Shown here: one piece after another, positions 26,590 through 39,564 of the stretch
How the letters are laid out: each line of letters begins with the position of its first letter
How positions within the stretch are numbered: the stretch's first letter is position 1
DNA from: JASHPR01 sp963815375
GTDB taxonomy: Bacteria > Actinomycetota > Actinomycetes > Streptosporangiales > Streptosporangiaceae
Assembly (NCBI GenBank): GCA_963815375.1
Contig: CAWFGX010000012.1
Coordinates: 248,001-312,000 of the forward strand
Length of the DNA: 64,000 nucleotides
Direction: 5' to 3'
Notes under the pieces: model-generated
What the model saw: the letters and a program-made list of their open reading frames with translations, nothing else
Told to the model about the DNA's origin: nothing
Databases searched by the model: none
Made by a program: the position numbers and the translations under genes

Positions 26590-28410
26590 ATGTCAGTGCG
26601 TGTGTGGCGCCGGTACGGGCGCTCGATGGCAGTCGCGTCGGGCATCGTGACCGGCGCTCTGCTCATAGGAGCCTGCTCGAGCGCGACCAGCTCGCCTAGC
26701 AGCAAGGCGGGCGCCCCGGAGTCGGGCGGCGTGGCCACGTTCGCCCTGCCGGCAGGCGCGGTCCCAGACTGGATCTTCCCGTTCATCGACAGCGCGCACA
26801 GCTCGGTCGACAACCGCAACCAGTTCGACTACCTCATGTACCGGCCGCTCTACTGGTTCGGCGAGAACGGGGAGCCGGTCATGAACGACAGCCTGAGCCT
26901 CGCCAATCCGCCCGTCTACAGCAACGGCAACCAGAGCGTGACGATCACGCTGAAGAAGTACCGCTGGTCCAATGGCGAGTCGGTCACAACGCAGGACGTC
27001 GCGTTCTGGCTCAACATGCTCGCCGCTGACAAGCAGCACTGGGCCTACTACGTTCCCGGCGGGCTGCCCGGCAACCTGAGCGGCTACCGGATCGTCAACG
27101 CGTCCACCATCGTTCTGAATCTCAAGAGCGCGTACAGCCCGGACTGGTTCACTGACAACGAGCTGTCCCAGATCACGCCGCTGCCCATGGCGTGGGACAT
27201 GACGTCGGCCACCACCCAAGGAAGCTGTGCGACGTCGGTCTCGTCCTGCCCGGCCGTGTGGGCCTACCTCTACTCCCTGGCCAAGCAGACTTCCACGTAC
27301 ACCACCTCCCCGATCTGGCAGGTGGTCGACGGTCCCTGGCACCTGGCCAGCTACCAGTCGACCGGCTACTCCGCCTTCAAGCCGAACCCGAAGTACTCAG
27401 GCCCGGTCAAGGCGAAGCTCTCTGAGTTCATCGAGGAGCCGTTCACCACTGAGGCATCCGAGCTGAGCGTGCTGAGCAGCGGTCAGCTCAGCGTCGGCTA
27501 CATCCCTGTCACCGACATCGCCCAGAAGAGCGTCATCGCGCAGAACGGGTACACGCTCACCCCATGGCTGGACGCCGGGATCAACTACTTCCCGTACAAC
27601 TTCAACAACCCGACGGTGGGGATGATCTTCGAGCAACTGTACATCCGCCAGGCGTTCCAGCACCTGATCAACCAGCCCCAGTTCATCAGCCAGATCTTCG
27701 ACGGCTATGCGTCCCCGACGTACGGGCCCGTTCCTAACGCCCCGGCCAACCCCTACATCGACAGCTACGTGAAGAACAACCCCTACCCGTTCAGCGTGTC
27801 CGACGCGAAGAAACTGCTGACCAGCCACGGGTGGAGTGTGCAGCCCAACGGCGTGACGACCTGCACGAGCCCCGGTAGCGGGTCGTCAAACTGCGGAGCC
27901 GGGATAGCAGCGGGCGCGAAGCTCAGCTTCAGCCTGCTGTACGCCAGCGGCTCCACCGAGCTGACTGCCGAGATGGAGGCCATGAAGTCCACGTTCTCCG
28001 AAGTCGGGATCGACCTGAACCTCTCCGAGGCGCCGTTCGACACGGTGATCAGCAGCTCGGTGCCGTGCAAGCCGACGCAGGCAAGCTGCAGCTGGCAGCT
28101 GGACAACTGGGGCGGCGGCTGGAGCTACAGCATGGATCACTTCCCGAACGGCGACCTGATCTTCGGCACCGGAGCCGGCGACAACTTCGGCAGCTACACC
28201 AGCACCACAGCCGACGGCCTCATTGCCCAGACCGACCACCAGCCCGGGACGCTCCCGACCGACGAGAACTACCTGGCGTCGAACCTCCCGGCGATCTTCA
28301 TGCCCAAGGCTGACTACCAGCTGACTGAGGTCTCCAACAAGCTGCAGGGAGTCACGCCGCAGCAGCCCACGTTCAACATGACCCCCGAGGAGTGGTACTT
28401 CGTCAAGTGA
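26590..28410 (+). CDS. ABC importer substrate-binding lipoprotein (peptide/glutathione family 5)
   Basis: 606 residues, ATG 26590 with GAGGA upstream. A signal peptide ends in a lipobox, LLIGAC-SS (Cys about 29), so the protein is anchored to the outer face of the membrane. The mature part is an SBP_bac_5 clamshell: WSNGESVTTQDVAFWLNML, VRQAFQHLI-like YIRQAFQHLINQP and PYPFSVSDAKKLLTSHGW are family signatures. It delivers oligopeptides or related ligands to the permeases encoded downstream. The embedded gamma-glutamyltransferase gene suggests gamma-glutamyl compounds as cargo. Confidence 0.94.
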   Translation: MSVRVWRRYGRSMAVASGIVTGALLIGACSSATSSPSSKAGAPESGGVATFALPAGAVPDWIFPFIDSAHSSVDNRNQFDYLMYRPLYWFGENGEPVMNDSLSLANPPVYSNGNQSVTITLKKYRWSNGESVTTQDVAFWLNMLAADKQHWAYYVPGGLPGNLSGYRIVNASTIVLNLKSAYSPDWFTDNELSQITPLPMAWDMTSATTQGSCATSVSSCPAVWAYLYSLAKQTSTYTTSPIWQVVDGPWHLASYQSTGYSAFKPNPKYSGPVKAKLSEFIEEPFTTEASELSVLSSGQLSVGYIPVTDIAQKSVIAQNGYTLTPWLDAGINYFPYNFNNPTVGMIFEQLYIRQAFQHLINQPQFISQIFDGYASPTYGPVPNAPANPYIDSYVKNNPYPFSVSDAKKLLTSHGWSVQPNGVTTCTSPGSGSSNCGAGIAAGAKLSFSLLYASGSTELTAEMEAMKSTFSEVGIDLNLSEAPFDTVISSSVPCKPTQASCSWQLDNWGGGWSYSMDHFPNGDLIFGTGAGDNFGSYTSTTADGLIAQTDHQPGTLPTDENYLASNLPAIFMPKADYQLTEVSNKLQGVTPQQPTFNMTPEEWYFVK

Positions 28411-30233
28411 CCTCCTTCACTCCCGTGACACGGGCGTTCGCCAACCGCCAGCAGCTCGCTGGGACGTTCGGGATGGTGGCGTCGACGCACTGGCTGGCGT
28501 CCGCCGCTGGCATGGCCGTGCTCGAGGGCGGCGGGAACGCCTTCGACGCGGCGACAGCTGCCGGGTTCGTGCTCCAGGTCGTTGAGCCGCATCTCAACGG
28601 CCCGGGGGGCGAGGTGCCGATCATCGGCTACAGCGCCCGCGACCAGGCGCCGTTCGTGATCTGCGGCCAGGGCCCGGCGCCGAAGGCCGCAACGATCGAG
28701 CACTTCGCCGGCCTCGGCCTGGGCCTGGTTCCGGGCACCGGGCTGCTGCCAGCCTGCGTGCCCGGTGCCTTCGGAGCCTGGCTGGAGCTGCTGGGCCGCT
28801 GGGGCACCAGGACGATCGCCGAGGTCCTGGGTTATGCCATCGGCTACGCACAGGCCGGCCACCCGCTCCTGCCCCGGGCGGCGGACGCGGTCGCGTCCAT
28901 GGAGAGCTTCTTCACCGAGCACTGGCCGACCTCGGCCGAGGTGTACCTGCGCGGCGGCGGCCCGCCGCGGCCGGGCGCCAGGTTCGCCAATCCGGACCTG
29001 GCCAGCACCTACCGCCGGGTGCTTGATGAGACGAAGGCCGCAGCGGGAGACCGCCTCGGCGAGATAGAGGCCGCCCGGCGCGCGTTCTACGAGGGGTTCG
29101 TCGCGGAGGCGTTCGCGGGCTACTTCGCCCGAGCCGAGGTCATGGACACCTCAGGCATCCCGCACCGGGGACTGCTGACCCCCGACGACCTGGCCGGCTA
29201 CCGGGCCCGCGTCGAGGAGCCGCTGACGTTCGACTACCACGGCCTCACGGTCTGCAAGACCGGCCCGTGGGGCCAGGGGCCCGTGTTCTGCCAGCAGCTG
29301 GCCCTGCTGGCCGGGTTCGACCTGGACGACACCGACCCGGCCGGAACGGAGCTGGTGCACACGGTCACCGAGTGCGCGAAGCTCGCGTTCGCCGACCGAG
29401 AGGCCTGGTACGGCGACCCGGACGTCACCGACGTTCCGCTCCGGGCATTGCTGTCAGCGCAGTACAACGACCAGCGGCGGCGGCTGGTCAGCGCCGAGGC
29501 ATCCCGGGAGCTGCGGCCAGGCAGCCCGGACGGCCGCAGGCCGGTCCTTCCCCCGCTGCCAGCGCCGCCTGCGGTGCTCGGGCGCGACGGCACCGGCGCG
29601 GCGACGGCACCGGGCGTCGGCGAGCAGGTCCTGGCCGAGGGCAGGCTCAGCGGGGACACGTGCCACCTCGATGTCGTGGACCGCTTCGGCAACATGGTGA
29701 CGGCGACCCCCAGCGGCGGCTGGCTGCAGAGCTCGCCGGTGATTCCAGGCCTCGGGTTCGGGCCGACGACCAGGGGCCAGATGTTCTGGCTGACCGGCGG
29801 CCTGCCCAACTCGCTGGCCGGGGGCAAGCGGCCGCGGACCACGCTGACGCCCACGCTGGCCCTGCGCGACGGCTCTCCGTACCTGGCGTTCGGCACGCCG
29901 GGGGGCGACAGCCAGGATCAGTGGTCACTGATCTTCTTCCTGCGCCACATTCACCACAGTCTTGATCTTCAGAACGCTATCGAGGCTCCGGCGTGGCACA
30001 GCGCTCACTTCCCGTCGTCCTTTTATCCACGCGAGGCGTTCCCAGCGCGGATCCACGCTGAGGAGCGGCTCGGGGAAGGCACCCTGGCCGACCTGGCGGC
30101 CAGGGGTCACGACGTCGTGACCGAGGGGCCGTGGTCGCTCGGCCGCATGTCCGCGGCCGGGATCGGAGATGACGGGACGTTCGTTGCCGGGGCCACGCAG
30201 CGCGGCCTGCAGGGCTATGCGGCAGGACGCTGA
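28407..30233 (+). CDS. cytoplasmic gamma-glutamyltransferase family protein
   Basis: 608 residues from GTG 28407, overlapping the lipoprotein stop (GTGA). An Ntn-hydrolase that self-cleaves before a catalytic Thr. The site is SGD-T418-CHLDVVD (canonical TTH, here TCH), and the GNMVTATPSGG, PGGDSQDQW and LTPTLALRDG segments follow as in GGT small subunits. The N-terminus (MTSFTPVTRAF) has no signal peptide, unlike secreted GGTs, so it would act on imported substrate. The family also includes cephalosporin acylases and capsule depolymerases, but the transporter context favours gamma-glutamyl peptide cleavage. 16 nt before the first permease. Confidence 0.92.
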   Translation: MTSFTPVTRAFANRQQLAGTFGMVASTHWLASAAGMAVLEGGGNAFDAATAAGFVLQVVEPHLNGPGGEVPIIGYSARDQAPFVICGQGPAPKAATIEHFAGLGLGLVPGTGLLPACVPGAFGAWLELLGRWGTRTIAEVLGYAIGYAQAGHPLLPRAADAVASMESFFTEHWPTSAEVYLRGGGPPRPGARFANPDLASTYRRVLDETKAAAGDRLGEIEAARRAFYEGFVAEAFAGYFARAEVMDTSGIPHRGLLTPDDLAGYRARVEEPLTFDYHGLTVCKTGPWGQGPVFCQQLALLAGFDLDDTDPAGTELVHTVTECAKLAFADREAWYGDPDVTDVPLRALLSAQYNDQRRRLVSAEASRELRPGSPDGRRPVLPPLPAPPAVLGRDGTGAATAPGVGEQVLAEGRLSGDTCHLDVVDRFGNMVTATPSGGWLQSSPVIPGLGFGPTTRGQMFWLTGGLPNSLAGGKRPRTTLTPTLALRDGSPYLAFGTPGGDSQDQWSLIFFLRHIHHSLDLQNAIEAPAWHSAHFPSSFYPREAFPARIHAEERLGEGTLADLAARGHDVVTEGPWSLGRMSAAGIGDDGTFVAGATQRGLQGYAAGR

Positions 30234-30248
30234 CATGCGGGCCTGCCG

Positions 30249-31196
30249 ATGACCGCGTACCTGGTCCGCAGAGTGCTGCAGGGGATCGCCGTGGTCTTCG
30301 GGGTCACGCTGATCATCTTCATCATCCTGCACGCGCTGCCCGGCGGCCCGGCCCGCGGAATGCTCGGACCCGAGGCGACCGAGCAGCAGGTCCAGCAGTT
30401 CATCGCGGCGAACGGCTACAACAAGCCGCTGTGGGTGCAGTACTGGAGGTTCATCGACCAGACCGTGCACGGCAACCTCGGCTACTCCTACAGCAACAAC
30501 GCGACCGTGGGGTCGCTGCTTTCCGATGACCTGCCCAAGACGGCGGTGCTGGTCGCGCTGGCCTACGCGGTCGCGCTTGTCATCGCGGTCCCCCTGGGGA
30601 TCATGCAGGCGCTGCGACGCAACTCCGCCGCCGACTACATCACCACCGGCGCCTCGTTCATCGCCTATTCCATGCCGACCTTCTGGCTTGGGCTCCTGCT
30701 CATCCTCGGCTTCGCCGTCAGCTGGCGGCTGCTGCCAGCCGAGGGCCCGCAGGGAGCGACGGTGTCGGCGGTGCTGCACGACCCGAAGGCCATGATCCTT
30801 CCGGTGCTGACCCTGGCGCTGGTGACGATCGCCTCGTTCAGCCGGTTCATGCGCTCAAGCGCGATCGAAACCCTGGTCCAGGACTACATCCGCACCGCGC
30901 GGGCGATGGGCATTCCGGAGCGGACCGTGCTGCTGCGGCACCTGCTGCGCAACTCGCTGAGCCCCATTATCACGCTGATCGGCCTCAGCCTGCCGGTGGT
31001 GATCTCCGGGGCCGTGCTGACGGAGTCTGTGTTCAACTACCCGGGGATGGGCCTGCTCATCTGGAACGCGGCGACGGCGCACGACTTTCCTGTGCTTCTC
31101 GGCGCGACGATCGTCCTCGCGACGGTCACGGTCATCGGCTCGCTGGTAGCCGACATCCTCTACGCGGTCGCCGACCCGAGGGTCAGGTACTCATGA
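30249..31196 (+). CDS. ABC importer permease, DppB/GsiC type
   Basis: 315 residues. Six predicted membrane helices, beginning with the family signature YLVRRVLQGIAVVFGVTLII, and the cytoplasmic EAA loop (YIRTARAMGIPERTVLLRHLLRN, about 215-237) that contacts the ATPase. Pairs with the next gene, whose start overlaps its stop (31193-31196). Confidence 0.95.
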   Translation: MTAYLVRRVLQGIAVVFGVTLIIFIILHALPGGPARGMLGPEATEQQVQQFIAANGYNKPLWVQYWRFIDQTVHGNLGYSYSNNATVGSLLSDDLPKTAVLVALAYAVALVIAVPLGIMQALRRNSAADYITTGASFIAYSMPTFWLGLLLILGFAVSWRLLPAEGPQGATVSAVLHDPKAMILPVLTLALVTIASFSRFMRSSAIETLVQDYIRTARAMGIPERTVLLRHLLRNSLSPIITLIGLSLPVVISGAVLTESVFNYPGMGLLIWNAATAHDFPVLLGATIVLATVTVIGSLVADILYAVADPRVRYS

Positions 31197-32115
31197 GCCT
31201 AGAGATCCTGGCCGGGGAGTCATCCGCCGCTGGACCTGGAGCCGAGCCCGAGGGCGGCGAGGTCCGCGCCGCGGGCTCAGCCTGGCGCACGATCGGGTCG
31301 GTCTTCATTCAGAGCCGGCTGGCGACCGTTGGTGTTGCGATCGTGGTCGTGATGGTGCTGTTCAGTTTCGCCGGCCCGGTCTTTTACCACACCGACCAGA
31401 TCCACACGAACCTGTCAATTGCCAACCACCCCCCGGGCGGCGCGCACCTGCTCGGCACCGACGACGTCGGCTACGACGTGCTGGGCCGGCTCATGGTGAG
31501 CGGCCAGCAGTCGCTGACCGTGGGGCTGGCGGCGGCGCTGCTGGCCACCGTCGCCGGCACGCTGTGGGGCGCGATTGCCGGGTACGTGGGTGGCGCGGTC
31601 GACGCGATCATGATGCGGATCGTGGACTCGGTACTGTCCATTCCCCCGCTGGTCCTCATCCTGCTGCTGTCCGCCGTGCTCAGGCCAGGGACGACCGGCC
31701 TGATCCTGGTGATCGCCAGCTATGCCTGGCTGATCCCCTCCCGCCTGGTCCGCGGCGAGGCGCTCACACTGCGCACGAGGGAGTTTGTGCAGGCATCCCG
31801 GGCGATGGGTGGCCGGCATGCCTGGATGGTGCTGCGGCACATCGCCCCGAACGCGGTCGGCACCATCGTCGTTCAGGCGACCTTCGAGGTGGCCAACGCG
31901 ATCCTGCTGCTCGCGGCGCTCAGCTTCCTCGGGCTCGGCCCGGCGCCGCCCTCAACGAACTGGGGCAGCATGCTGAACAACGGGCTCAACTACATGTTCG
32001 AGGGCAGGTGGTGGCTCGTCTACCCGGCCGGGCTGGCCATCGTCCTCACCGTCATCGCTTTCAATTTCATCGGCGACGCGCTGCGCGCGGCGCTCGACGT
32101 CAGGCTCCAGGCCCG

Positions 32116-32119
<4 letters not shown>
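31193..32119 (+). CDS. ABC importer permease, DppC/GsiD type
   Basis: 308 residues. A cytoplasmic N-terminal tail (about 1-45), then helices and the DppC hallmarks HLLGTDDVGYDVLGRLM and SVLSIPPLVLILLLSAVL; EAA loop EFVQASRAMGGRHAWMVLRH. Forms the second half of the pore with the preceding permease. Start and stop overlap both neighbours by 4 nt. Confidence 0.95.
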
Positions 32120-34620
<2,501 letters not shown>

Positions 34621-35480
34621 CGTGTTCCTCCCGCCCGGAGCCGGACGTGACCGTCGCGCGCCGCTCGGCAATCGACCAGAGCGGCCCGTCACCGAGCGGC
34701 AGGTCGAACAGTGAGCGGCGGGGCACCTGGCGCTGCAGCACCCCGGCTGGGGCAAGTTCATAGGCGGCGGCGAGCACCTGGCCGGGCGGGATGCCGGGCG
34801 CGGCTGCTACCGAGGTGACCGCCAGCGTGCTGCCGGTGGCCCACGCGGTGTGCACGGCTACGTCGCCGGCTGCCGCTGTAGCGGCGATGTACCCGCTGTG
34901 GATCTCGCTGTCCGGTGTGCGCAGCACCTGGCTGAGACCACCCGCCCACGGGCTGAGCGGGCCGAGGGCGGCGGCAGGCGCCAGGTCGAACGGCTTCGCC
35001 CAGGAGACCCGGGTCGCAAGCGCAGTGGCGACCACCAGCCACACCGACGGGTCCAGCCGAATCGGCATTCTTTCGATAAGCCCGTAAGTATGGCGGCGGG
35101 CCCAGTCATCCACTTCAGCCTGCCCGGGCACCCGGCCAGACTGAATGGCAGGCGGCAGCCCGTCGTACCACTCCCGTGCCACCGATCCGCTCCCCCCGCC
35201 GCTCAGCCAAGCGGCCGCGGCTGCGGGGACGACCGGGTTAGGGCTGGCCAGCAGCGCCCTGGCCAGATCGGCGGCGTCGGCGCAGTCACAGCCGAGCGTA
35301 GCGTTCAGGATCTCGCGTTTTTCCCCCTCGCTGGCTGTCGCGCACATCGCCAGCAGCAGCCAGGCGCCTAGCGGGGAAGCAACATGGTGCCGCTCACCGG
35401 CAGTCGCGTGCAGTCGCTGCGCGTAGCCTGCCACCGGCGCACCGACGTCCTGCGCAGTCAGGGTGGTCACGGTCCCCACG

Positions 35481-37493
35481 CTACTCGGGCTGGCGCAGCG
35501 GGAAGTGGCAGGCGGCCAGGTGGCCGCTGGGGGTGAACGGGCGCAGCGGCGGCTCCAGCTCGGCGCACACGTCCTGGGCCAGCGGGCAGCGGGTGCGGAA
35601 CCGGCAGCCCGACGGCGGGCTGATCGCCGACGGCAGCTCGCCGGCCACTCCCTTGTCCTCCCGGGCCCGCGCTGCGGCAGGGTCCGCGACCGGGACCGTG
35701 TCGATCAGGCCCCTGGTATAGGGGTGCACCGGGCGGCGGTACACGTCGTCGGCCGGGCCCACCTCGACCAGCTTCCCGAGGTACATCACGCCGATCATGT
35801 CCGACAGGTAGCGCACCACCGAGAGGTCGTGGGAGATGAACACGTAGCTCAGTCCGAGGTCGCGCTGCAGGTCCAGCATCAGGTTCAGGATCTGCGCCTG
35901 GACCGATACGTCGAGCGCGGAGACCGGCTCGTCGGCCACAACGAGCCGGGGCCGCAGGATCAGCGCCCGCGCGAGCCCGAGCCGCTGCCGCTGGCCGCCG
36001 GAGAACTCATGCGGGTAGCGGCTGGCCGCATCCTGCGGCAGGCCCACCTCCTCCAGCATCGCCGCGACGGCCCGGTGCTGCTGCTGCCTGCTGCCCGTCC
36101 GCTGGATCGCCAGCGGCTCGCGCAGGATGGCCCCGGCCCGCATCCGGGGGTCCAGAGCAGCGTAGGAATCCTGGAACATCAGCTGGATCTGGTGGCTGCG
36201 GCGCCGCCGCTCGCGCTCGCTGAGCCTGGTACGGTCCTCGCCGTCCAGCACGATGGACCCTCTGGTTGCCTGTTCCAGGCCGACGATCAGCCGGCCGATC
36301 GTCGTCTTGCCGCACCCGGACTCGCCGACCAGCCCGAAGGTCTGGCCCTGACGAAGCGAGAAGCTGACTCCGGCGACCGCGCTCACCTCGCCGGCCCGGC
36401 GCTGGAGCACCGCACCCGCGGTGACGGGATAGTTCTTGACCAGGCCGTCGACCCGCAGCAGCACATCACCGCCACTGCCGTTGCCGCCCCAGCTGCCGCC
36501 AGCCACCGCTGCCCGCCCGCCCGGCGCGGCGACCGGGAAGAAACACCGCCAGACGTGGTCCGGGCCGTCACCCTCCAGCGGCGGCTCGGCCTCGCGGCAG
36601 GCGTCTTGCGCATACCGGCACCGGCCAGCGAACCGGCACCCGGTCAGCGGCCTGGTGAGGTCCGGCGGCCCGCCGGGGATGCCGTCCAGCCGGCCGCGGC
36701 CGCTGGCGGCGTTCTCGGGCAGCGCCCGCAGCAGCGCCTCGGTGTAGGGGTGACGGGGAGCCGCGAATAGCCGCGGCGTCGTGGTCGTCTCCATCACCCT
36801 GCCCGCGTACATGACCGCTGCCCTGTCGGCGCGCCCGGCGATCACGCCGAGGTCGTGCGTCACCAGGATCACCGCCATGCCCAGCCGCCTGCGCAGGTCG
36901 TCGATGAGGTCGAGGATCTGCTTCTGGATCGTGACGTCAAGCGCGGTGGTGGGCTCGTCGGCGATCAGCAGCCTCGGCTCGCAGGCCAGGGCCATCGCGA
37001 TCATCACGCGCTGCCGCATGCCGCCGGAGAGCTGATGCGGGTAGCTGCCGACGCGCTCAGCCGGCCGGGGCATTCCGACCAGGCCGAGCACCTCGATCGC
37101 GCGGGCCCGCGCAGCCCTCGCGTCCGCGCCTCGGTGCAGCCGCACGGTCTCGGCAATCTGGGCGCCGACGGTCATCGTCGGGTCGAGTGAGGTCATCGGG
37201 TCCTGGAAGATCATCCCGATCTCGTTGCCGCGCACCCGGCGCATGCCGCGCTCGTCCAGAGCGGAGATCTCCTGGCCGCCGAGCGTGATCGTGCCGCCGG
37301 TGACGCGGCCGCCCGGCGGCAGCAGCCGCATAACCGACAGCGCGGTGATCGTCTTGCCCGAGCCCGACTCGCCCACGATGCCGAGGCACTCTCCCGCATT
37401 CACCGCCAGGCTGACGCCGTCCAGCGCGTGCACCGTCGCGCTCTGCAGCCGGATCTCGGTGCGGAGGTCGGAAATCTCCAGCAGCGGCGGCAT
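35481..37493 (-). CDS. second fused double ABC ATPase (DppD-DppF type)
   Basis: 670 residues with two ATPase halves: about 1-315 (GESGSGKTI, LSGGMRQR, LLIADEPTTALD, PLTGCRFAGRCRYA) and about 345-665 (GESGCGKTT, FSGGQRQR, LVVADEPVSALD, PPSGCRFRTRC), ending ACHFPLRQPE and a stop. It is a clear paralogue of the protein at 32116-34620 but no permease or binding protein accompanies it here. It may energise permeases encoded elsewhere, or replace the other ATPase in the adjacent importer. It lies 29 nt after the E1 beta gene. Confidence 0.95.
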   Translation of the reverse strand: MPPLLEISDLRTEIRLQSATVHALDGVSLAVNAGECLGIVGESGSGKTITALSVMRLLPPGGRVTGGTITLGGQEISALDERGMRRVRGNEIGMIFQDPMTSLDPTMTVGAQIAETVRLHRGADARAARARAIEVLGLVGMPRPAERVGSYPHQLSGGMRQRVMIAMALACEPRLLIADEPTTALDVTIQKQILDLIDDLRRRLGMAVILVTHDLGVIAGRADRAAVMYAGRVMETTTTPRLFAAPRHPYTEALLRALPENAASGRGRLDGIPGGPPDLTRPLTGCRFAGRCRYAQDACREAEPPLEGDGPDHVWRCFFPVAAPGGRAAVAGGSWGGNGSGGDVLLRVDGLVKNYPVTAGAVLQRRAGEVSAVAGVSFSLRQGQTFGLVGESGCGKTTIGRLIVGLEQATRGSIVLDGEDRTRLSERERRRRSHQIQLMFQDSYAALDPRMRAGAILREPLAIQRTGSRQQQHRAVAAMLEEVGLPQDAASRYPHEFSGGQRQRLGLARALILRPRLVVADEPVSALDVSVQAQILNLMLDLQRDLGLSYVFISHDLSVVRYLSDMIGVMYLGKLVEVGPADDVYRRPVHPYTRGLIDTVPVADPAAARAREDKGVAGELPSAISPPSGCRFRTRCPLAQDVCAELEPPLRPFTPSGHLAACHFPLRQPE

Positions 37494-37522
37494 GGCTTGA
37501 CCCAGCGCTCAGACCGCTGGCG

Positions 37523-38566
37523 TTAGTAGGCCGCCAGCGCGCGGACGGCCGATGTCACGCCGTCGACGGTAGGAATGACCTCGTCTTCGAGCGCGTCGGC
37601 GAACGGCAGCGGGACACAGGCTGCGGCCACCCGGCGGATCGGGGCGTCGAGGAGCTCGAAGCCCTCGTCGGCCACTATCGAGGCGATGGTGCCGCCCCAG
37701 CCGCCCTGGTAGGGGTTCTCCTCCACGATCAGCAACCGCGACGTGCGCCCGACGGACTCCAGCACGGTGGCCATGTCCAGCGGGATCAGGCAGCGCAGGT
37801 CAATGACCTCGGCGGAGATGCCCTCGCCGGCCAGCCGCTCGGCCGCGGCCAGCGCCATGGGCACCGTCGAGGCCAGTGCGACCAGGGTGATGTCGGCGCC
37901 CGGCCGGGCGATGACAGCCTTGCCGAGCTCGACCACGTGGCCGTCCGGGGCAGTCGGGCCCTTGCTCGCGAACAGGCCCTTGTGCTCGAAGAACACCACC
38001 GGGTCGTCGCTGCGGATCGCGGCAGCCATCAGGCCGATGACATCGGCCGGGCTTGACGGCGCGGCGATCTTCAGGCCGGGGATGGCCAGCGCCCAGTTCT
38101 CCACGGCCTGGGAGTGCTGCGCGCCGAAGCCGAGGCCGCCGCCGTTGGCGGTCCGGACCACGAGCGGGACCGTGACCTGGCCGCCGGTCATGTACCGCAT
38201 CTTCGGGATCTCGTTGGCCAGGTAGTCCCAGCAGCAGGCAAAGAAGTCGGAGAACATGATCTCGGCCACCGGGCGCATTCCCGTCATCGCCGCGCCCATT
38301 GCCATACCCACGATGGCCTGCTCGGAGATGGGAGTGTCCCAGATCCGCTGCTTGCCGAACTCGGCGAGCAGCCCGACCGTGGTCTTGAACACTCCGCCGG
38401 CCGCAGCGATGTCCTCACCCAGGCACACCACTGATGGGTCACGCCGCATTTCCCGCGCGATCCCCTCGGCGACCGCGTCGCGGTAGGAAATGACCGGCGC
38501 CTGCCCGTCGCCGTCCGCCGCAGCCTCCACCGCCACTCCGCCCTTGGCCTGTGTCAGGTCCGCCAT
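37523..38566 (-). CDS. 2-oxoacid/acetoin dehydrogenase E1 component, beta subunit
   Basis: 347 residues; ATG 38566 (MADLTQAKGG) has a GGAGG site and lies inside the last 13 nt of the alpha gene. Transketolase pyrimidine-binding domain (about 25-200: SVVCLGEDIAAAGGVFKTT, FSDFFACCWDYLANEIPKMRYMTGG) and C-terminal domain (about 215-340). With the alpha subunit it forms a thiamine-diphosphate enzyme that decarboxylates a 2-oxo acid or cleaves acetoin. No E2 or E3 gene is next to it, so the acyl acceptor is unknown. Confidence 0.93.
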   Translation of the reverse strand: MADLTQAKGGVAVEAAADGDGQAPVISYRDAVAEGIAREMRRDPSVVCLGEDIAAAGGVFKTTVGLLAEFGKQRIWDTPISEQAIVGMAMGAAMTGMRPVAEIMFSDFFACCWDYLANEIPKMRYMTGGQVTVPLVVRTANGGGLGFGAQHSQAVENWALAIPGLKIAAPSSPADVIGLMAAAIRSDDPVVFFEHKGLFASKGPTAPDGHVVELGKAVIARPGADITLVALASTVPMALAAAERLAGEGISAEVIDLRCLIPLDMATVLESVGRTSRLLIVEENPYQGGWGGTIASIVADEGFELLDAPIRRVAAACVPLPFADALEDEVIPTVDGVTSAVRALAAY

Positions 38567-39564
38567 GCCGAGCCTCCATCCGCCCACACGTCACTGAACG
38601 CTTCCCCGGGATCAGGACCTGGCGCCGCCCGGGCCGCCGCCACCGCGTCGGCCACGGTCTGGGCCGCCCTCTCGTCAACCGCTGTCACCTGGTCTGCGGG
38701 CACGCCCAGGTCGCTCAGACGCGCTCGGGCCAGGTCGAGAGGGTCGCGGCTCAGCCACTGCTTCACCTCCTCGGCCGGCCGGTAGCTGGCCGGGTCGGTG
38801 CGGCTGTGCCCGAAGTGCCGGTAGGTCTTCGCCTCGATCACGGTCGGCCCGCCGCCGTCCCGGGCCCGCTGCGCGGCCCTGGCCACCGTGTCGCGGACGA
38901 CGACCACGTCGTTTCCGTCGATCACCTCGGCCGGCAGCCCGTACCCGGGAGCGCGGTCCGCCGCCGGGTTGGCCACGCCGGTCACGTCGCCGATCGGCGT
39001 GTACTCCATGTACAGGTTGTTCTCGCAGATGAACAGCACCGGCAGCGCCCACACCGAGGACAGGTTCAGCGCCTCATGGAACGCCCCGATATTAGTCGCG
39101 CCGTCCCCGAAGAACGCCACAGCCAGCTGGCCGCTTCCGCGCATCTTGGCCGACCAGGCAGCCCCGGCCGCCATCGGCAGGTGAGCCCCGACGATCGCGT
39201 ACGAGCCCAGCATCCCCACCGATGCCTTGGTCAGGTGCATCGACCCGCCCTTGGCCTTGCACAGCCCGGTGCCCCTGCTCATCAGCTCGGCCAGGCACTC
39301 CTCCGGCGTCGCTCCCCGCGCCATCGCGTGATGATGGCCCCGGTAGGTGGCGAAGACATAGTCGCCGGGCCGCAGCGCGGCGCTGGCGCCGACCGCGACC
39401 GCCTCGTGCCCGGCTGCCAGGTGCGTCGTCCCCTTGACCAGGCCCGCCAGGAACAGGTCCTGGGCCGCCTTCTCGGTTCGCCGGATCACCGCCATCTGCT
39501 CATAGAGCGCCAGCAACTCGTCCGCGCTGACCGCAGCGCTGGCGCTGGGCTGTACCGCGGTCAC
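38554..39564 (-). CDS. 2-oxoacid/acetoin dehydrogenase E1 component, alpha subunit
   Basis: 336 residues. Carries the ThDP/Mg motif GDGATNIGAFHEALNLSSV (about 163-181), RGHHHAMARGATPEE and the ENNLYMEYTPIGDVTG segment typical of the acetoin dehydrogenase AcoA subgroup rather than pyruvate E1. The phosphorylation-loop-like RHFGHSRTDPASYR follows. Start overlaps the stop of the M24 gene by 4 nt, so the three genes are coupled. Confidence 0.93.
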   Translation of the reverse strand: MTAVQPSASAAVSADELLALYEQMAVIRRTEKAAQDLFLAGLVKGTTHLAAGHEAVAVGASAALRPGDYVFATYRGHHHAMARGATPEECLAELMSRGTGLCKAKGGSMHLTKASVGMLGSYAIVGAHLPMAAGAAWSAKMRGSGQLAVAFFGDGATNIGAFHEALNLSSVWALPVLFICENNLYMEYTPIGDVTGVANPAADRAPGYGLPAEVIDGNDVVVVRDTVARAAQRARDGGGPTVIEAKTYRHFGHSRTDPASYRPAEEVKQWLSRDPLDLARARLSDLGVPADQVTAVDERAAQTVADAVAAARAAPGPDPGEAFSDVWADGGSAWRT

